Positions 49,788-62,900 of a stretch of 64,000 nt of DNA are shown here, one piece after another. The position numbers were made by a program, and so were the translations under genes. The notes beneath the pieces were generated by a model that was not told where the DNA came from, did no database searches, and worked only from the letters and a program-made list of their open reading frames with translations. The stretch lies in NCBI GenBank assembly GCA_963513935.1, contig OY740774.1:86390890-86454889 (forward strand), read 5' to 3'. Each line of letters begins with the position of its first letter. Position 1 is the stretch's first letter. Source of the DNA: Aphrophora alni. Lineage: Eukaryota > Arthropoda > Insecta > Hemiptera > Aphrophoridae.

Positions 49788-50144
49788 ATGGTTTTACACA
49801 ATTTATTGAAATCCATAAGTAGTAGGCAATATAAAGATGGCTTATTTTTTATACTAATCAAAATCAATAATACTGTTTGTAACGCAATTAGAAACATTTT
49901 CAGTTCTAAATATATTTCCAAACATATAAACAATATTCATAATAGATTACTTTTGACAAGAAAATACAAAAAGGAATCCCTTTCACAAGATGTAGGAAAT
50001 ATCCAAGGAAATGCAGCTATATGTTTTGTACATATGTTTACTAAGAAACAGGGAAAGATTTTCCTATCATCCTTAATCCAAGCAAAGGATATGCACCGTA
50101 TATTTTCCATTCTAAAGGATCATGTCGGAAAACTAGGTCGGTGA
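49788..50144 (+). CDS. Hypothetical 118-codon open frame, copy 1
   Basis: ATG at 49788 opens 118 codons with a basic peptide ending 'ILKDHVGKLGR'. The copy at 52008 keeps the frame, but the four base differences I see between them all change an amino acid and none is silent, so there is no sign of purifying selection. No splice site, domain or family is recognised. Extending upstream to a TTG at 49764 gives no better start. Probably chance or a relic. Confidence 0.2.
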   Translation: MVLHNLLKSISSRQYKDGLFFILIKINNTVCNAIRNIFSSKYISKHINNIHNRLLLTRKYKKESLSQDVGNIQGNAAICFVHMFTKKQGKIFLSSLIQAKDMHRIFSILKDHVGKLGR

Positions 50145-50511
50145 TTTTCCCCATATTTATAATAGATTTCCCTTCAAGTTTTGTATTGTATACTTATTGA
50201 CGTATTGAGAGGGTCTTGGTGGATACAAAATAGAGACGATACAAACTTCAAACAGTTGAGAAAATATTCGGACTTTATAAAGATGTTTACATTTTACATT
50301 TAGGATAAACAGAATTTTACATTTATATTGGATATGTAATACTAGTTATAGATATGAATATCCCATATTACACATATTTGATTACACATATTTTTGCGTC
50401 TCTAAGATTCAGTTTTTTCGTCCTTTTTAAGTTTATTGTTATAATTTAAATTTTGCAGCATGTAAAATGCGCACAGTTAGACTCCCATGTCTACTTTCCA
50501 CCTAATACTAA

Positions 50512-50770
50512 ATGATCTCACCTATAGTGAGTAACGATATTGGAATCCCCAGGAACTTGCAAATTAAACAATTTTTAGATGTGGTCTTGGGTTAGACATC
50601 TCTCTTTCATCTGTCTTATCTCTCTTCAGTAACTCTCGCTCTTTCCGATCCTGACTCTATGAGTGTAGTAGAAGATAAATTTATTATCAATGTTATTCAA
50701 TTTCATTCATTATATTAAAAGTCAAAGATGACCAAGAGATTTTCGCCTTTAAACAACAATAAAGAAAAAT
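50512..50770 (+). mobile_element. SINE family A copy (in duplicated block 1)
   Basis: 'gatctcacctatagtgagta', 'gaatccccaggaac', 'gatgtggtcttgggttagac', 'cttcagtaactctcgctctt' and 'agatgaccaagagattttcg' in family order. The upstream 'gcatgtaaaatgcgcac' belongs to another repeat seen at 44.8 kb. Confidence 0.75.
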
Positions 50771-50799
50771 CCAAATAAAGATCACTTCCAAATTTACCT

Positions 50800-51135
50800 G
50801 TGATTTTCGCCAGTCTCATCAGGTTCAGGATGTCCGATCTTTGGAGATCCTCATAATATATCGGATCCATAACTCCAAACATCTTCCCATTTAAGGTGCT
50901 CCTAACCGGAATATCTCTTCAATAAATTATTTGATGTATCAGTCTCGACATACACCTATTACAGACGGGTAATCCATTTACGTATTAAGAGATGTCTCTT
51001 CTAGGAACAATGTCTTGTTGACAGCCCGATCCACATTGCCAGGTTACTTTTGTTCAACCTAAGTTCTTTTCATCTTACCTTCTCGGTCCCTCTCACAAAC
51101 TTGTCTACAATCTCTGTGAACTCCACATACATTAT
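50800..51135 (-). pseudogene. Non-LTR retrotransposon tail, copy 1
   Basis: Minus strand, in shifting frames: 'KSNLAMWIGLSTRHCS.KRH', 'GLPVCNRC', 'STLNGKMFGVMDPIYYEDLQ' and 'DILNLMRLAKITGKF'. This follows the order of the RNase H tail of Jockey/I-type elements (…L..+IGL.TGHC.L..HL, C..C, then I..I+.TG). Stops interrupt it. Assignment rests on this pattern alone and is less certain than for 27.0 kb. Confidence 0.5.
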
Positions 51136-51742
51136 GATACTCACTAGTTCATGACACAAGTAGCCTCTGATAAAATCAACTTTCTAAATGATCCTCTCCA
51201 AATTATCCGTTTTCTCATTTCATTCTACTCCACAGTTTATACCAGATTTCTTTCCTTCCCGGCAATATGTTGAGTGCCCATTTGTACTCAAAGCTAAGCA
51301 AGATTTCAACACTAGATATCATTAATACTTTCAAAGGTTTCAGTTAGTGAAAAACAATAACTTATTAATTCACTTACGAGTTCATTTAGCCCTACGTACT
51401 GTAAGATCGTTATAAATATCTGATTGGAAGAACATTGGATACCCCAAATGAAGAACATTATATCTACCTTTATACATTTCCTACTTGCATCCTAGTTGTC
51501 CGGACTAGAAACATCCTCTATCTAACACTGATCCCACATCTCTTCGAAGATTTACCACCTAGACGTGCTGGTAAATCCTGTAACCACCCAACATTGATCC
51601 AACCCTCGTTCCACTTCTCAAATTATTTTTAAAAGTTTCAAAATAAAACATTATTAAACAACTGCTATTTTAAACTGTCCCCAAAACTCTCCCCACTCTA
51701 TGTACAAGGCAACTTGTGAATTTTGGTTGTTCTCCAAGGTAA

Positions 51743-51942
51743 NNNNNNNNNNNNNNNNNNNNNNNNNNNNNNNNNNNNNNNNNNNNNNNNNNNNNNNNNN
51801 NNNNNNNNNNNNNNNNNNNNNNNNNNNNNNNNNNNNNNNNNNNNNNNNNNNNNNNNNNNNNNNNNNNNNNNNNNNNNNNNNNNNNNNNNNNNNNNNNNNN
51901 NNNNNNNNNNNNNNNNNNNNNNNNNNNNNNNNNNNNNNNNNN
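51743..51942. other. Assembly gap of 200 N
   Basis: Exactly 200 unknown bases, a likely placeholder length. Open frames running across it are meaningless. Confidence 0.99.
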
Positions 51943-52007
51943 GTGATGACTACGATTTTATAAATCGTAATTGATTTTATCGATTGATACGTGAATAAGT
52001 TAGTGCG

Positions 52008-52364
52008 ATGGTTTTACACAATTTATTCAAATCCATAAGTAGTAGGAAATATAAAGATGGCTTATTTTTTATACTAATCAAAATCAATAATACTGTTTGT
52101 AACGCAATTAGAAGCATTTTCAGTTCTAAATATATTTCCAAACATATAAACAATATTCATAATAGATTACTTTTGACAAGAAAATACAAAAAGGAATCCC
52201 TTTCACAAGATGTAGGAAATATCCAAGGAAATGCAGCTATATTTTTTGTACATATGTTTACTAAGAAACAGGGAAAGATTTTCCTATCATCCTTAATCCA
52301 AGCAAAGGATATGCACCGTATATTTTCCATTCTAAAGGATCATGTCGGAAAACTAGGTCGGTGA
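52008..52364 (+). CDS. Hypothetical 118-codon open frame, copy 2
   Basis: Same frame as at 49788 with four amino-acid differences (L/F, Q/K, N/S, C/F). Same length and stop. No recognisable function; see the copy 1 entry. Confidence 0.2.
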   Translation: MVLHNLFKSISSRKYKDGLFFILIKINNTVCNAIRSIFSSKYISKHINNIHNRLLLTRKYKKESLSQDVGNIQGNAAIFFVHMFTKKQGKIFLSSLIQAKDMHRIFSILKDHVGKLGR

Positions 52365-52727
52365 TTTTTCCCATATTTATAATAGATTTCCCTTCAAGTT
52401 TTGTATTGTATACTTATTGACGTATTGAGAGGGTCTTGGTGGATACGAAATAGAGACGATACAAACTTCAAACAGTTGAGAAAATATTCGGACTTTATAA
52501 ATATGTTTACATTTTACATTGAGGATGAACAGAATTTTACATTTATAACGGTTTGGATATGTAATACTAGTTATAGATATGAATATCCTATATTACACAT
52601 ATTTTTGCGTCTCTAAGATTCAGTTTTTTTTTCGTCCTTTTTAAGTTTATTGTTATAATTTAAATTTTGCAGCATGTAAAATGCGCACAGTTAGACTCCC
52701 ATGTGTACTTTCTACCTAATACTAAAT

Positions 52728-52985
52728 GAGCTCACACATAGTGAGTAACGATATGGGAATCCCCAGGAACTTGCAAATTAAACAATTTTTAGATATGGTC
52801 TTGGGTTAGACATCTCTCTTTCGTCTTTCTTATCTCTCTTCAGCAACTCTCGCTCTTTTCCGATCCTGACGCTATGAGAGTAGTAGAAGATAAATGTATT
52901 ATTAATGTTATTCAATTTCATTCATTATATTAAAAGTCGAAGATGACCAAGAGATTTTCGCCTTTAAACAACAAGGAAGAAAAAT
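52728..52985 (+). mobile_element. SINE family A copy (in duplicated block 2)
   Basis: Counterpart of 50512-50770 with 'gagctcacacatagtgagta', closer to the family consensus 'gagctcac' than copy 1. Confidence 0.75.
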
Positions 52986-52999
52986 CCAAATAAAGATCA

Positions 53000-53340
53000 C
53001 TTCCAAATTTACCTGTGGTATTCGCCAGTCTCATCAGGTTCAGGATGTCCGTGCTTTGGAGATCCTTATAATATATCGGATCCATAACTCCAAACATCTT
53101 CCCATTTAAGGTGCTCCTAACCGGAATATCTCTTAAATAAATTATTTGATGTATCAGTCTCGACATACACCTATTACAGACGGGTAATCCATTTACGTAT
53201 TAGGATATGTCTCTTCTAGGAACAATGTCTTGTTGACAGCCCGATCCACATTGCCAGGTTACTTTTGTTCAACCTAAGTTCTTTTCATCTTACCTTCTCG
53301 GTCCCTCTCACAAACTTGTCTATAATCTCTGTTAACTCCA
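53000..53340 (-). pseudogene. Non-LTR retrotransposon tail, copy 2
   Basis: Counterpart of 50800-51135. A 78-codon minus-strand frame (53166-52930) reads 'STLNGKMFGVMDPIYYKDLQ' and 'TDILNLMRLANTTGKFGSDL', then runs into the SINE. Sequence upstream has frameshifts and stops. Confidence 0.5.
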
Positions 53341-54264
53341 CATACATTATGCTACTCACTAGTTCATGACATAAGTAGCCTCTGATAAAATCAACTTTCT
53401 AAATGATCCTCTCCAAATTATCCGTTTTCTCATTTCATTCTACTCCACAGTTTATACCAGACTTCTTTCCTTCCCGGCAATATGTTGAGTGCCCATTTGT
53501 ACTCAAAGCTAAGCAAGATTTCAACACTAGATATCATTAATACTTTCAAAGGTTTCAGTTAGTGAAAAACAATAACTTATTAATTCACTTACGAGTTCAT
53601 TTAGCCCTACGTACTGTAAGATCGTTATAAATATCTGATTGGAAGAACATTGTATACCCCCAATGAAGAACATATATCTACCTTTATACATTTCCTACTT
53701 GCATCCTAGTTGTCCGGACTAGAAACATCCTCTATCTAACACTGATCCCACATCTCTTCGAAGATTTACCACCTAGACGTGCTGGTAAATCCTGTATTAA
53801 CCCAACATTGATCCAACCCTCGTTCCACTTCACAAATTATTTTTAAAAGTTTCAAAATAAAACATTATTAAACAACTGCTATTTTAAACTGTTCCACTTA
53901 TTTTAATTTTGAACCAATAAGTATTCTCAAAGCACCAAAACATCTGCTGCAACTGCATAATGACAACCCCCTATCTCATTTCTCTTGTCTAATTCCGAGT
54001 TTTTTTTTTTTTACAAAAAACTCTCCCCACTCTATTAACAAGGCGACTTGTGAATTTTGGTTGTTCTCCAAGGTAATCTAAATTGTTCTTTCACTCAATC
54101 TAAAGGTAATTGTGACGACTAGTACTCTCCGCTGGTGGGAAAATACACGTGCTTGGAGCTACCTTCTATCCTCCAACCGAAGTACACCTACCGTGTTTTA
54201 TTTGCTTTTATGGGTAAATTTTCTCAGTTTTTTAATTTGTAAAATGTTAAACCTTTTTTTTCGT

Positions 54265-54755
<491 letters not shown>

Positions 54756-55239
54756 AATATAAGAGAGAAAACAATGTGTTCACCCTATGTGTCTAAGCTC
54801 ACGTGTATGTTTATTTGAAAGTGAGTAATTTCCCGTTTATTAATTTTCCTAATGTGACATTTACGATGTATGGGAGGAAAGGAAAATGAATAAGAATGAT
54901 AAACAAGTCGAGGCAACGTTGGCTCTTTATGATTAATGTAGTTTATAAACAGTGGCAAAGTTTAAACTTAGATTATTGTTATTTGAAACATGAGCTTGAG
55001 TTATTGCAACACCTGGTGGGAATTTCCAGAATATAATTGTGATTGATAGTAATGTTGCCAACATGATTGATGTGTTGATTAAGTCTCTCAGGATACCCAA
55101 CCTGACAGATTGTTAGGGTGTAATTTACCCTGTTTCAAAAATGGAAAATATATGTAGCAATATAAACTTTCTGTTTATCCTAATGTGATTTTTACATTGA
55201 ATTTTAAATTTTATAATGATTAAAGTAGGATCAGCTGAT
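54756..55239. other. No gene seen
   Basis: AT-rich, unassigned. Confidence 0.4.
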
Positions 55240-56090
55240 GTCTATCTTTTTTCTTTACCCTTTATTTTTATTTTGTCTCATAACAACTTTTTCCCGTATT
55301 TCTAACATTTCCTTCTTTCCGCTCTCTTTCTCTGTCCTCATTTTTACTCTCATTTATTATATCTTTTCCGCCACTTTTGTCTTTCTACTTCCCCTATAGT
55401 TTTATATATATATTTCTAATTGCCTTCGATAATCCTCTTAACTCTATGTTCCTCCCTATCTACACCTCCGTTCTTTATTTTTCCACTTTTATTCTTTCTG
55501 TTATATTGCCTTTCTTATTCTCCTACTAGTTACCTCCTATAATCACTCTCTTCATTTCTCTTATTACTTATTTTTACCCTTCCACACCCACTCATCCGTC
55601 TTACTTGTCGTCCTTTTTATGTAACATTTCTCATCTAGTTACATCTTTTTCAACTTTTTTTCGTTTCATCACCTACCTTTATCTTAGTCGCTATCCATTC
55701 ATCGAATATCTATCCACCAGGTACACTTTTGTCTCTTTCTGCTTCTCTCCCATTCCTTTACTTGTTATTTATCTTCTACGTATCTTATTGTGCTATTCTT
55801 CCTCCATATGTTCTCTTTTCCTTATATACGTAATTTTTCCTTATACACTCTTTTTCCTCTTACTCTATATTCATCAATTCCAACTCTTGTTTTTCTCTTC
55901 TTATTTCATTAGCTCACTTGTTATATCTCTCTCCTTCGTTCCCTTCATATCTTCGTTTAAGTTTGTTTTCCTTGTTATTCACGCCAATCACTTTTTCTTT
56001 TCAACTTTCTCTGTAAATCGCTTTTTCATTATTTTCAGTTTTCATTATCCTTCTCTCTCTCTCTCTTATATTTTTATTTGTACTACGTTT
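55240..56090 (+). repeat. Pyrimidine-rich tract
   Basis: About 850 bases strongly biased to C and T on this strand, without a pure microsatellite core except 'ctctctctctctct' near 56053. A 175-codon open frame (55605-56132) is rich in F, S, L, Y and I as expected from such DNA, starts at a non-ATG codon, and is not supported as a gene. Confidence 0.8.
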
Positions 56091-56415
56091 AAAAATCATA
56101 AGAGAAAGAAAATATTTTCTAATGGAAGTTAAACAATTAAATTTATTCCTTTTAGAGCTCCATAGATTTATGTAACACCAGTAATAATATTTTGGCTTGC
56201 TCTGTCCCGGAAGTAAAATCGTAACCGGATCTAAACCTTTAATATTAATTTATCTCTTTTAATAATCGTGACCCAATGTGAGTCGACTGTTTTTTAAACA
56301 ATTGATTTTTAATTATTCCAATGTTTTGATTGACCGGTTGATATTCCAACAATCAATTTAAATCATGTTCCTGTTGACCCTATGTAGTTACATAATGTTT
56401 TGTTTTTGATTTTAG

Positions 56416-56453
56416 ATCCAGACGCATTGCCGTTACTTGAAACAATCAATTAG
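56416..56453 (+). CDS. Weak candidate microexon, 38 bp
   Basis: 'tgtttttgattttag' precedes and 'gtatgtt' follows. One frame is open, reading IQTHCRYLKQSI, and enters in phase 0, which is compatible with the phase at the end of the 13155-13233 candidate. The segment is short and such sites occur by chance in AT-rich DNA. Confidence 0.2.
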
Positions 56454-57659
56454 GTATGTTAAATATTATTATTGCCTTTTTGTGATGTATTTATGAAAGA
56501 AGGAAACACATATTTTATTTCAAAATAGTTGAAACAAGATAACTTACGGTCACGTCATTATCGTCAGTTGTTTACGTTTGCACAAAACTTGGTAAACCTT
56601 TTCTTTAAAAAACATTTTATCACAACTTCTTAATCGTTTTGTGTACATGTAACAACTGAATATAATGATTTTGATATTAAAATGTCGTTTTGTTATCAAC
56701 ATAATTTTTATTGTAGAATATTGTGAGATTTTCATTATTTTGAAAATTGAAATTTCCACAAGACTTGATCACTTCCACCTAATATTTTGTGTGTATTTTT
56801 TAAACAGTATGTTTAGTAAAATTACAATCTTCTATCAATGATGGAATGGTTAGGTATTCTCTAGAGTGTAATATTGAACAAAAATTTCAAATTAATTTAA
56901 TAAAATTGGATACGTGAGTATATTTAACTAAACGTAAAACCGATTTTTTTTTACACTTATATTATATAAAAATTAGAGGCCACCTGTAACAAAATTAGAT
57001 TACTTTATAAATCGGATATAATTATTTGCAATAAAATTTCGTTCTAACGTAACACTAAGGACGCAAAATTTTAATCTGCTCAAAAATGCAGTTCCAGAAT
57101 TGTTAGTCAAATGTTAAAATGAACAAAAGTGGCCGTATTAGAAGGAAGAAAATCTCAAAATATGTCTTTTATAATACTTAAATTTTGGTAAAACAACAGA
57201 GTTGACGTTGTATAAAAGCTTTTAGATTTTAAAGTAGGAAGAAGAAAATAGTGACTTGGATTGAGATTGTTAAGTTGCATAAAATGAATTTTCACGACCT
57301 TATGTCCAATTAGAGAACAAAATCATAGTAAAACGAAGGTATACTATTTGAAATTTACTTGCCTATTTTTCTTTTGGTAAATTTTTCCAACAATTCGTTA
57401 ACAATGATGAAATAGCAATTTTGTCTTCCTAATTTTAAAACACGTAGGATGTTGAAAAAAGTACAAGCACTACTAAAATTTATTAATTGTACAAAATAAT
57501 ACATCTAAAAATTGGTGATTACCTACTGGTCAAATAACCATAATTTAAGTATGGTACACTAACTTTTTCACTTGTATTTTAGTAACCTATACATAATTAG
57601 TAAATTACATTTGACAATACTTATATGATGAGAGAATGAACGTTTGTGGTACTAAAATA
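56454..57659. other. No gene seen
   Basis: AT-rich, no family match or splice-bounded open frame. Confidence 0.4.
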
Positions 57660-57810
57660 ACGAACAATGTTTTAAAAACTGAAGCGAGGACAGAAAACTA
57701 CATCCTTCGTACCATATGTACTTGTCACTTTGTAATCAATATCTGCTTGGGTAGATCAACATATGTCATATCTACTCAAAGAGGACACCCTTAGACTTCC
57801 CAAACAACAA
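57660..57810 (-). repeat. Family C dispersed monomer
   Basis: 'cagaaaactacatccttcgt' and 'cttgtcactttgtaatcaat' are the reverse complement of the satellite core; 'ttactatacaacagtattaa' just beyond resembles the flank at 41.06 kb. Diverged single unit. Confidence 0.5.
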
Positions 57811-58823
57811 GAAACACGAATTTTACTATACAACAGTATTAATACTCTAAAGATGACAATATATCTCAATTTATTGTTTACAATATTTTCGTCTAAAATT
57901 AAATAGTTTATTTTCTTAAATTGTAGGTTGATCCCTCAATTTGAAGAATTGAAGAATCGTTACGGTTAAACAATAAATTTAGATAAACCAGAACGAAAAT
58001 TACAACCAATAGATTCTTTAATATATTATTATTACTAACTAATTATTTATTTAATATAATAATTACACCGTTAATTGACTGAATTTATGTTTTAGTCAAT
58101 TAACATTTAATAATCCTTGATAAAGTAATTCCCAAGACGATTATAATGTATTTTATAAACAAAATTGTATAATAAAACATTATTTATAAGCAATATATAT
58201 TTAAAACAATACAATAAGCTACTTGGAACATCGTAAATGACATACTAAGACTCTGGTTTATGTCATGCTATATAATTAGATACAAATTATCTCATGAAAC
58301 GTTCAACCGATTAATATAAAACTATCTAGCTTGAGATGTAATTATGTATCATAATAAGATTCGTATTGAATGTTCCTGTTGGACGATGGGAAAGGAAGTT
58401 ATTGTAGTGCCGATATAATATGTTGTAAAATTGTTTGTTGCTTGTTATATTAATGTTCTTATAATAAGTGTTATTATTATAATGTCTTCAGAAAGGTTGT
58501 CTTACCAAGGCAGTATGGTTATTCCACAATAAAAGGGTTAAATATTTTGTAAAATGGTTGGTTTCTGAGATATTTGACGTCAAAATGAAAATATAAGATT
58601 ATGAGTATAATATAACAGCCCTTATATTTCTGAACAAGTTGATATTTTTATATTTCTATATTAAAATAAATGTTTATAGTTTAATAAAAACGCAAGAGCT
58701 TTTCTCTACTACTTACTCATTAAGTAGTACTTAGTCACTTTATCTATTATAAAAGTTTACTGCTAAGTGCTGAAAGGCCAAGAAAAGTTCTTTTCACAGA
58801 TATATCGTCTATCCATCATATAC
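57811..58823. other. No gene seen
   Basis: Very AT-rich, unassigned. Confidence 0.4.
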
Positions 58824-59562
58824 TATACCATGTGTCCCAAAAAGTCCCACCCCCTCTTATTTCTTTTATTAATGGAAATAGACAGATTTGCTTAGGGGAA
58901 AGTTTAGATAACCAAAGGAGGAGTTTTTTGAAGTATCAACATTTTCAATCCTTACCCCCAAAATGGGGTAGTTTGGGGGTAAGTCAAGAATTTTAAATAA
59001 GAATAATGGCGCAAACCAGAGGTCTCTAAGTTCATCTTACCCAACATAGCTACCAATCGAATTGTGAATGTTAAAACTACAATCTCTGGTTGTTTTTATT
59101 ACATTAAAAACTGCTCTATGTTGGTAAAATGATGGTAAGAGCCTTGCCTTGTTTTTTTAACTCATATTAAGTTCTTGAATTGGCTACCATTTACTTTTTG
59201 GCAGAAATAGATTCTGGACTCAAAAGCTTGTTGTACATTTCGTAGCATTTCCGGTATAATTATTAATGTAAAATTCACAATTCGATTGGTTGCTATGTTG
59301 GGTAGGATTAACTTAGAGACCTCTGGTTTGCGCCATTATTCTTATTTTAAAAAGACCTTTAAAATGAGGTACACTCAATAGGGGTTGCTATTTAAAACTC
59401 GACTTACCCCCAAACTACCCCCTTTTGAGGGTAAGGGATGAAAATTTTGATACTTCAAAAATCTCCTCCTTTGGTTATCTAAACTTTCGCCAAAGCAAAT
59501 CTGTCTATTTTCATTAATAAAAAAAAATAACAGGGGGTGGGACTTTATGGACACATGGTATA
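58824..59562. mobile_element. Non-autonomous DNA transposon with about 260-base TIRs
   Basis: Outer ends are 'tataccatgtgtccc' on the left and its reverse complement on the right. The arms (about 58826-59085 and 59262-59562) share 'aagtcccaccccct', 'ggaaatagacagatttgctt', 'gataaccaaaggaggag', 'acccccaaa.tggggtagttt' and 'aatggcgcaaaccagaggtc'. The right arm has about 55 extra bases near 59350-59400. The 175-base centre has no transposase. 'TA' or 'TATA' beside both ends could be a target-site duplication, which would suggest the Tc1/mariner superfamily, but the flank is itself TA-rich. Confidence 0.85.
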
Positions 59563-59587
59563 TATTATACCATTATACGTTTACGAA

Positions 59588-59653
59588 TTGCATAATATAT
59601 ATATATATTATATATATATATATATATATGTAAATATATATAGAGAGAGAGAG
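59588..59653. repeat. (TA)n then (GA)n microsatellite
   Basis: TA dinucleotides with breaks, followed by 'tagagagagagagcg'. Lies just beyond the transposon end. Confidence 0.9.
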
Positions 59654-59868
59654 CGTCCCACGAAGAGGTCCCTGTTTTAAATTAATATATCGAATATATT
59701 TCACACTACAAACTTATCCCTTTACAGTTATCTTATAATGATATGTAAAAATGTAATTTCGAGTTAAATTTTTTTTGGTCCATCAAAACATAATGGCGCA
59801 ATAACAAATAATGTTACGTTTTCATAAAACGATTTAAATTGTTAATTTGCTGATAACGTAAAAATGAT

Positions 59869-59901
<33 letters not shown>

Positions 59902-62900
59902 CAGCTGTTATTTAAAAGTGTGTTAACAAAACAAAAGCTGATCGAGATTTAACGACTAAAAATACACATTTTAATTATTGCCTTCTATTTTGAGAGAAAG
60001 AGGTTCGATCCAGAAGATTATTGTTCTTTTTGTTATTCCGCCATTTTGTTTTGATTGACTACATAAATGAAACTCGATGAAACATTTTTTTACATATCTA
60101 TAAAAACTATAAAATGTCAAGTTTGTATTTTGTTCCTTATGTTCAGCAGATACAAAATAGCGACCTCTTTGTAGGGCACCATGTACTAATATACACAACC
60201 TTATAGATATAACAGTTTTCAGTATTGAAATAGCTGAATATCTTACAAAGTCGTTTGTTTTAAATTCATTTGGCATCAAATAATTTTAATGAGAGCCATT
60301 TTGAAATGATTAAGTGATAAATAAAAAGATTTTGTAGTTTTAATGGAAACTAGTAGTATAATAATATATTTAGAAAATACAAAATATTTACCTCTTTTAT
60401 TGGTGAATCAGTTTTATTTTATAAATTGAAGAATTAATAATTATTGCTAAAAAAACTAATTCTCGGTAATTTAATAGCATACACAAAAGCTTCTTTTTTT
60501 GCTCATCCTGTAAACTTTTAAAGTAATTATTATGTAAACTAACTTTTGTATGTTTTAGTAAAATGTCGTGAATAGTTTGTTAATTTTTGTTACCAATATA
60601 TCGGTTATTCATCAATACACAAAACAATTAATTTAAATCATGTTCAGTGTTGCAAAGGGTAAATATTTTGTACCTTTGTATATAGATATATAATTTGTAC
60701 GGTTTTTGTGATATTGTGTATCGAACAATTTTTATCATCGCTATTTTTAAAGGGTTAAGTGAAACTAACTGGAAACTAAAAGTTTTAAGCATTCTGCAAA
60801 ATTGGATAACAATAATTCAATTCGTTTGTTAAAAGAAATAATAAATTTAAACTGATAACTGGTAAGGAAACGAAGGATTTCTTGATATATTTATAGGACA
60901 TTTTTCTTAATTTTGATGCGCATAGTCACTTTTCAGAATTTGCCAAGGACCGATAGTGAAACACTCAAATTATTAGAGAGTATAAAGTTAAATAAATTAT
61001 ATTTGTCGTAAAAAAAGTATTTACGAAGAATCCGCATTTAAATATTTAGTTATTATTAATAGCAAGTCATTTACAATCTTTTTGGCTTTGTCCAGTGTAA
61101 TATCAAGTAATGACCTTGTGCAGTCATTGTAGGTTTATGTAATGAGTTGCCATTAAATCGTTTGTCATTGACACGTCATTACATCTTTATGACAAGCAAT
61201 AATAGTTATGGATGTATTAGCAGTGATATCTGGAAACAAATCATTCGCCTTTAATTAAGGAAGAAATTTGTAATAACCTTGAATAGATTGCTAAATACAA
61301 TACTGTTGTCTTCAGCTAATATCAAAGTAGACGATAGTAGGTGGCTTAATTTACCAATAATAGTGAGGTACTGTTTTAACCCATATTTGGTATTTTGTTA
61401 TAATGTTCGTTACGCCCAAATACTTACCACCAATGGATGAAATTTAGGAATAAGGTTATTTGAAACTAGGACGAATGAGTTGTGTACATTTTTGTTTAAG
61501 TTGTACTTTCAGTTTTAAAATGGCGACCACTCAAAATAGATACTTCACTGTTACATTACAAAGACTTGGATGCTCTGAGACTTGGATAAAGCAAGCAGTC
61601 TGACTTGCTACGTAACATTTTGTGAACGAGGGATATCGACTGTCATGAAAACTTCAAATTTAAAAATTAAGTCCAACTGTTTTTTTAACTTTTCTAAATG
61701 AAGTTTTGATTTGACCTAAACAAAATTAATGACTTCTTACCTCACTACTAGTTTTATGTTCTTAATAGCTTTTTCAGACCTTATAGGGTTGTAAATAAAT
61801 GTAATAGATAATTGTTATTTACAAAAATGCACCGTTTTGTTCTCTTAATATTTCTTTTGACACTTGATGTAAGTTCCATATAATTTGCAACATATACAAC
61901 AATGTTTATTTGGGTGGAATTTAAACAGTAGTAGGATAGTTTAAGCTTCCTAATAACTGGCTCACCAGCCACCGAGACTAGTAATGGTGAGGGTAAATTT
62001 TGACCACTATACAGTGTGTTTATGACTGATTGCCCCCCTCTTTACTTTTGTATAAATTTAAATAGAACCAAACTCTTCTAGGAATGTGAACTGCATAACG
62101 TGAAGTTTCTTTTATGACAGTTTGGAATTTACCGCTCCCCCTAAAATGTGAATTTTTTGGGGTATTCAAAATTTATAATGGGGCACCTTCATTTTTTGAT
62201 GTCAAATTAAAGGGTGTGAAAATATAACGTTAATGGCGCTCAACAAATTTGTTTTGGGAGACCCTAACTAATATGGAGCCACTAATTTTTATTTGAGATT
62301 TTTATTAGTTTATTTTTTTTTAATTTTGACATAATTATAATGATTAATTAATTACGATTAATGATAAATTTCCATCTAGTAATGAATATAAAATAACTAT
62401 CATACTAACTGTAAAAATCTAATGCGATTTTTTGAAAAGTCATCCACATTTTGAAATAATATTTTTAACAAATTAAAAGTGAAATTTGTTGGTTTCATTA
62501 GTTTCGCCATAAAAAGCTCTTTAATTTGATATTTTAAATGTGCACAAAAACATACTTTTGGGAGACAAGCAAAATTCCGCTTAACGTGGAATGCTTTTCT
62601 CAGGTTATTCAATCGAACATTTTTTTAAAATCGTTAGTGTTCATATTTCAAATATTTAGCGATTATATAATTAAAAATCTCATATAAATTTTGTACCGCC
62701 ATTTTGGTTAGGTTCACTACAAGATATTTCTTTAACGTCATTAATTTTGTTTTGAAGCCCTTTAAATTTACACGTCACAAGATAGGCGTTCCTATTTTAA
62801 AATTCTGAGTACACCTTAAAAATTGATATTTTAGGAAGAGGGGCAAAATTCCAAACTTTCATGAAAGAAACTTTAGGTGAATTAGTTAACATATCCAAAA

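Larger units (their letters stand above)
49724..51742 (+). repeat. Duplicated block, copy 1
   Basis: Nearly identical to 51943-54076, at roughly 98% by eye, with scattered substitutions and small indels. Copy 1 lacks about 120 bases that copy 2 has at about 53892-54012. Copy 1 ends exactly at the N gap. Confidence 0.95.
51943..54076 (+). repeat. Duplicated block, copy 2
   Basis: Starts immediately after the gap with 'gatgactacgattttataaa', the sequence at which copy 1 starts, and ends with 'ttgttctccaaggtaa', the sequence at which copy 1 stops. Beyond that it continues into single-copy sequence 'tctaaattg'. Confidence 0.95.

Noticed and set aside
51700..51974. Open frames spanning the N gap
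   Set aside because: They consist of unknown bases.
55605..56132. 175-codon open frame rich in F, S, L and Y
   Set aside because: Pyrimidine-rich DNA has few stop codons; the composition follows the base bias, and there is no ATG start or known motif.
61395..61480. Minus-strand donor 'ggtg|gtaagtat' with a short open segment
   Set aside because: No pyrimidine-rich acceptor upstream, and the phrase resembles common repeat sequence.
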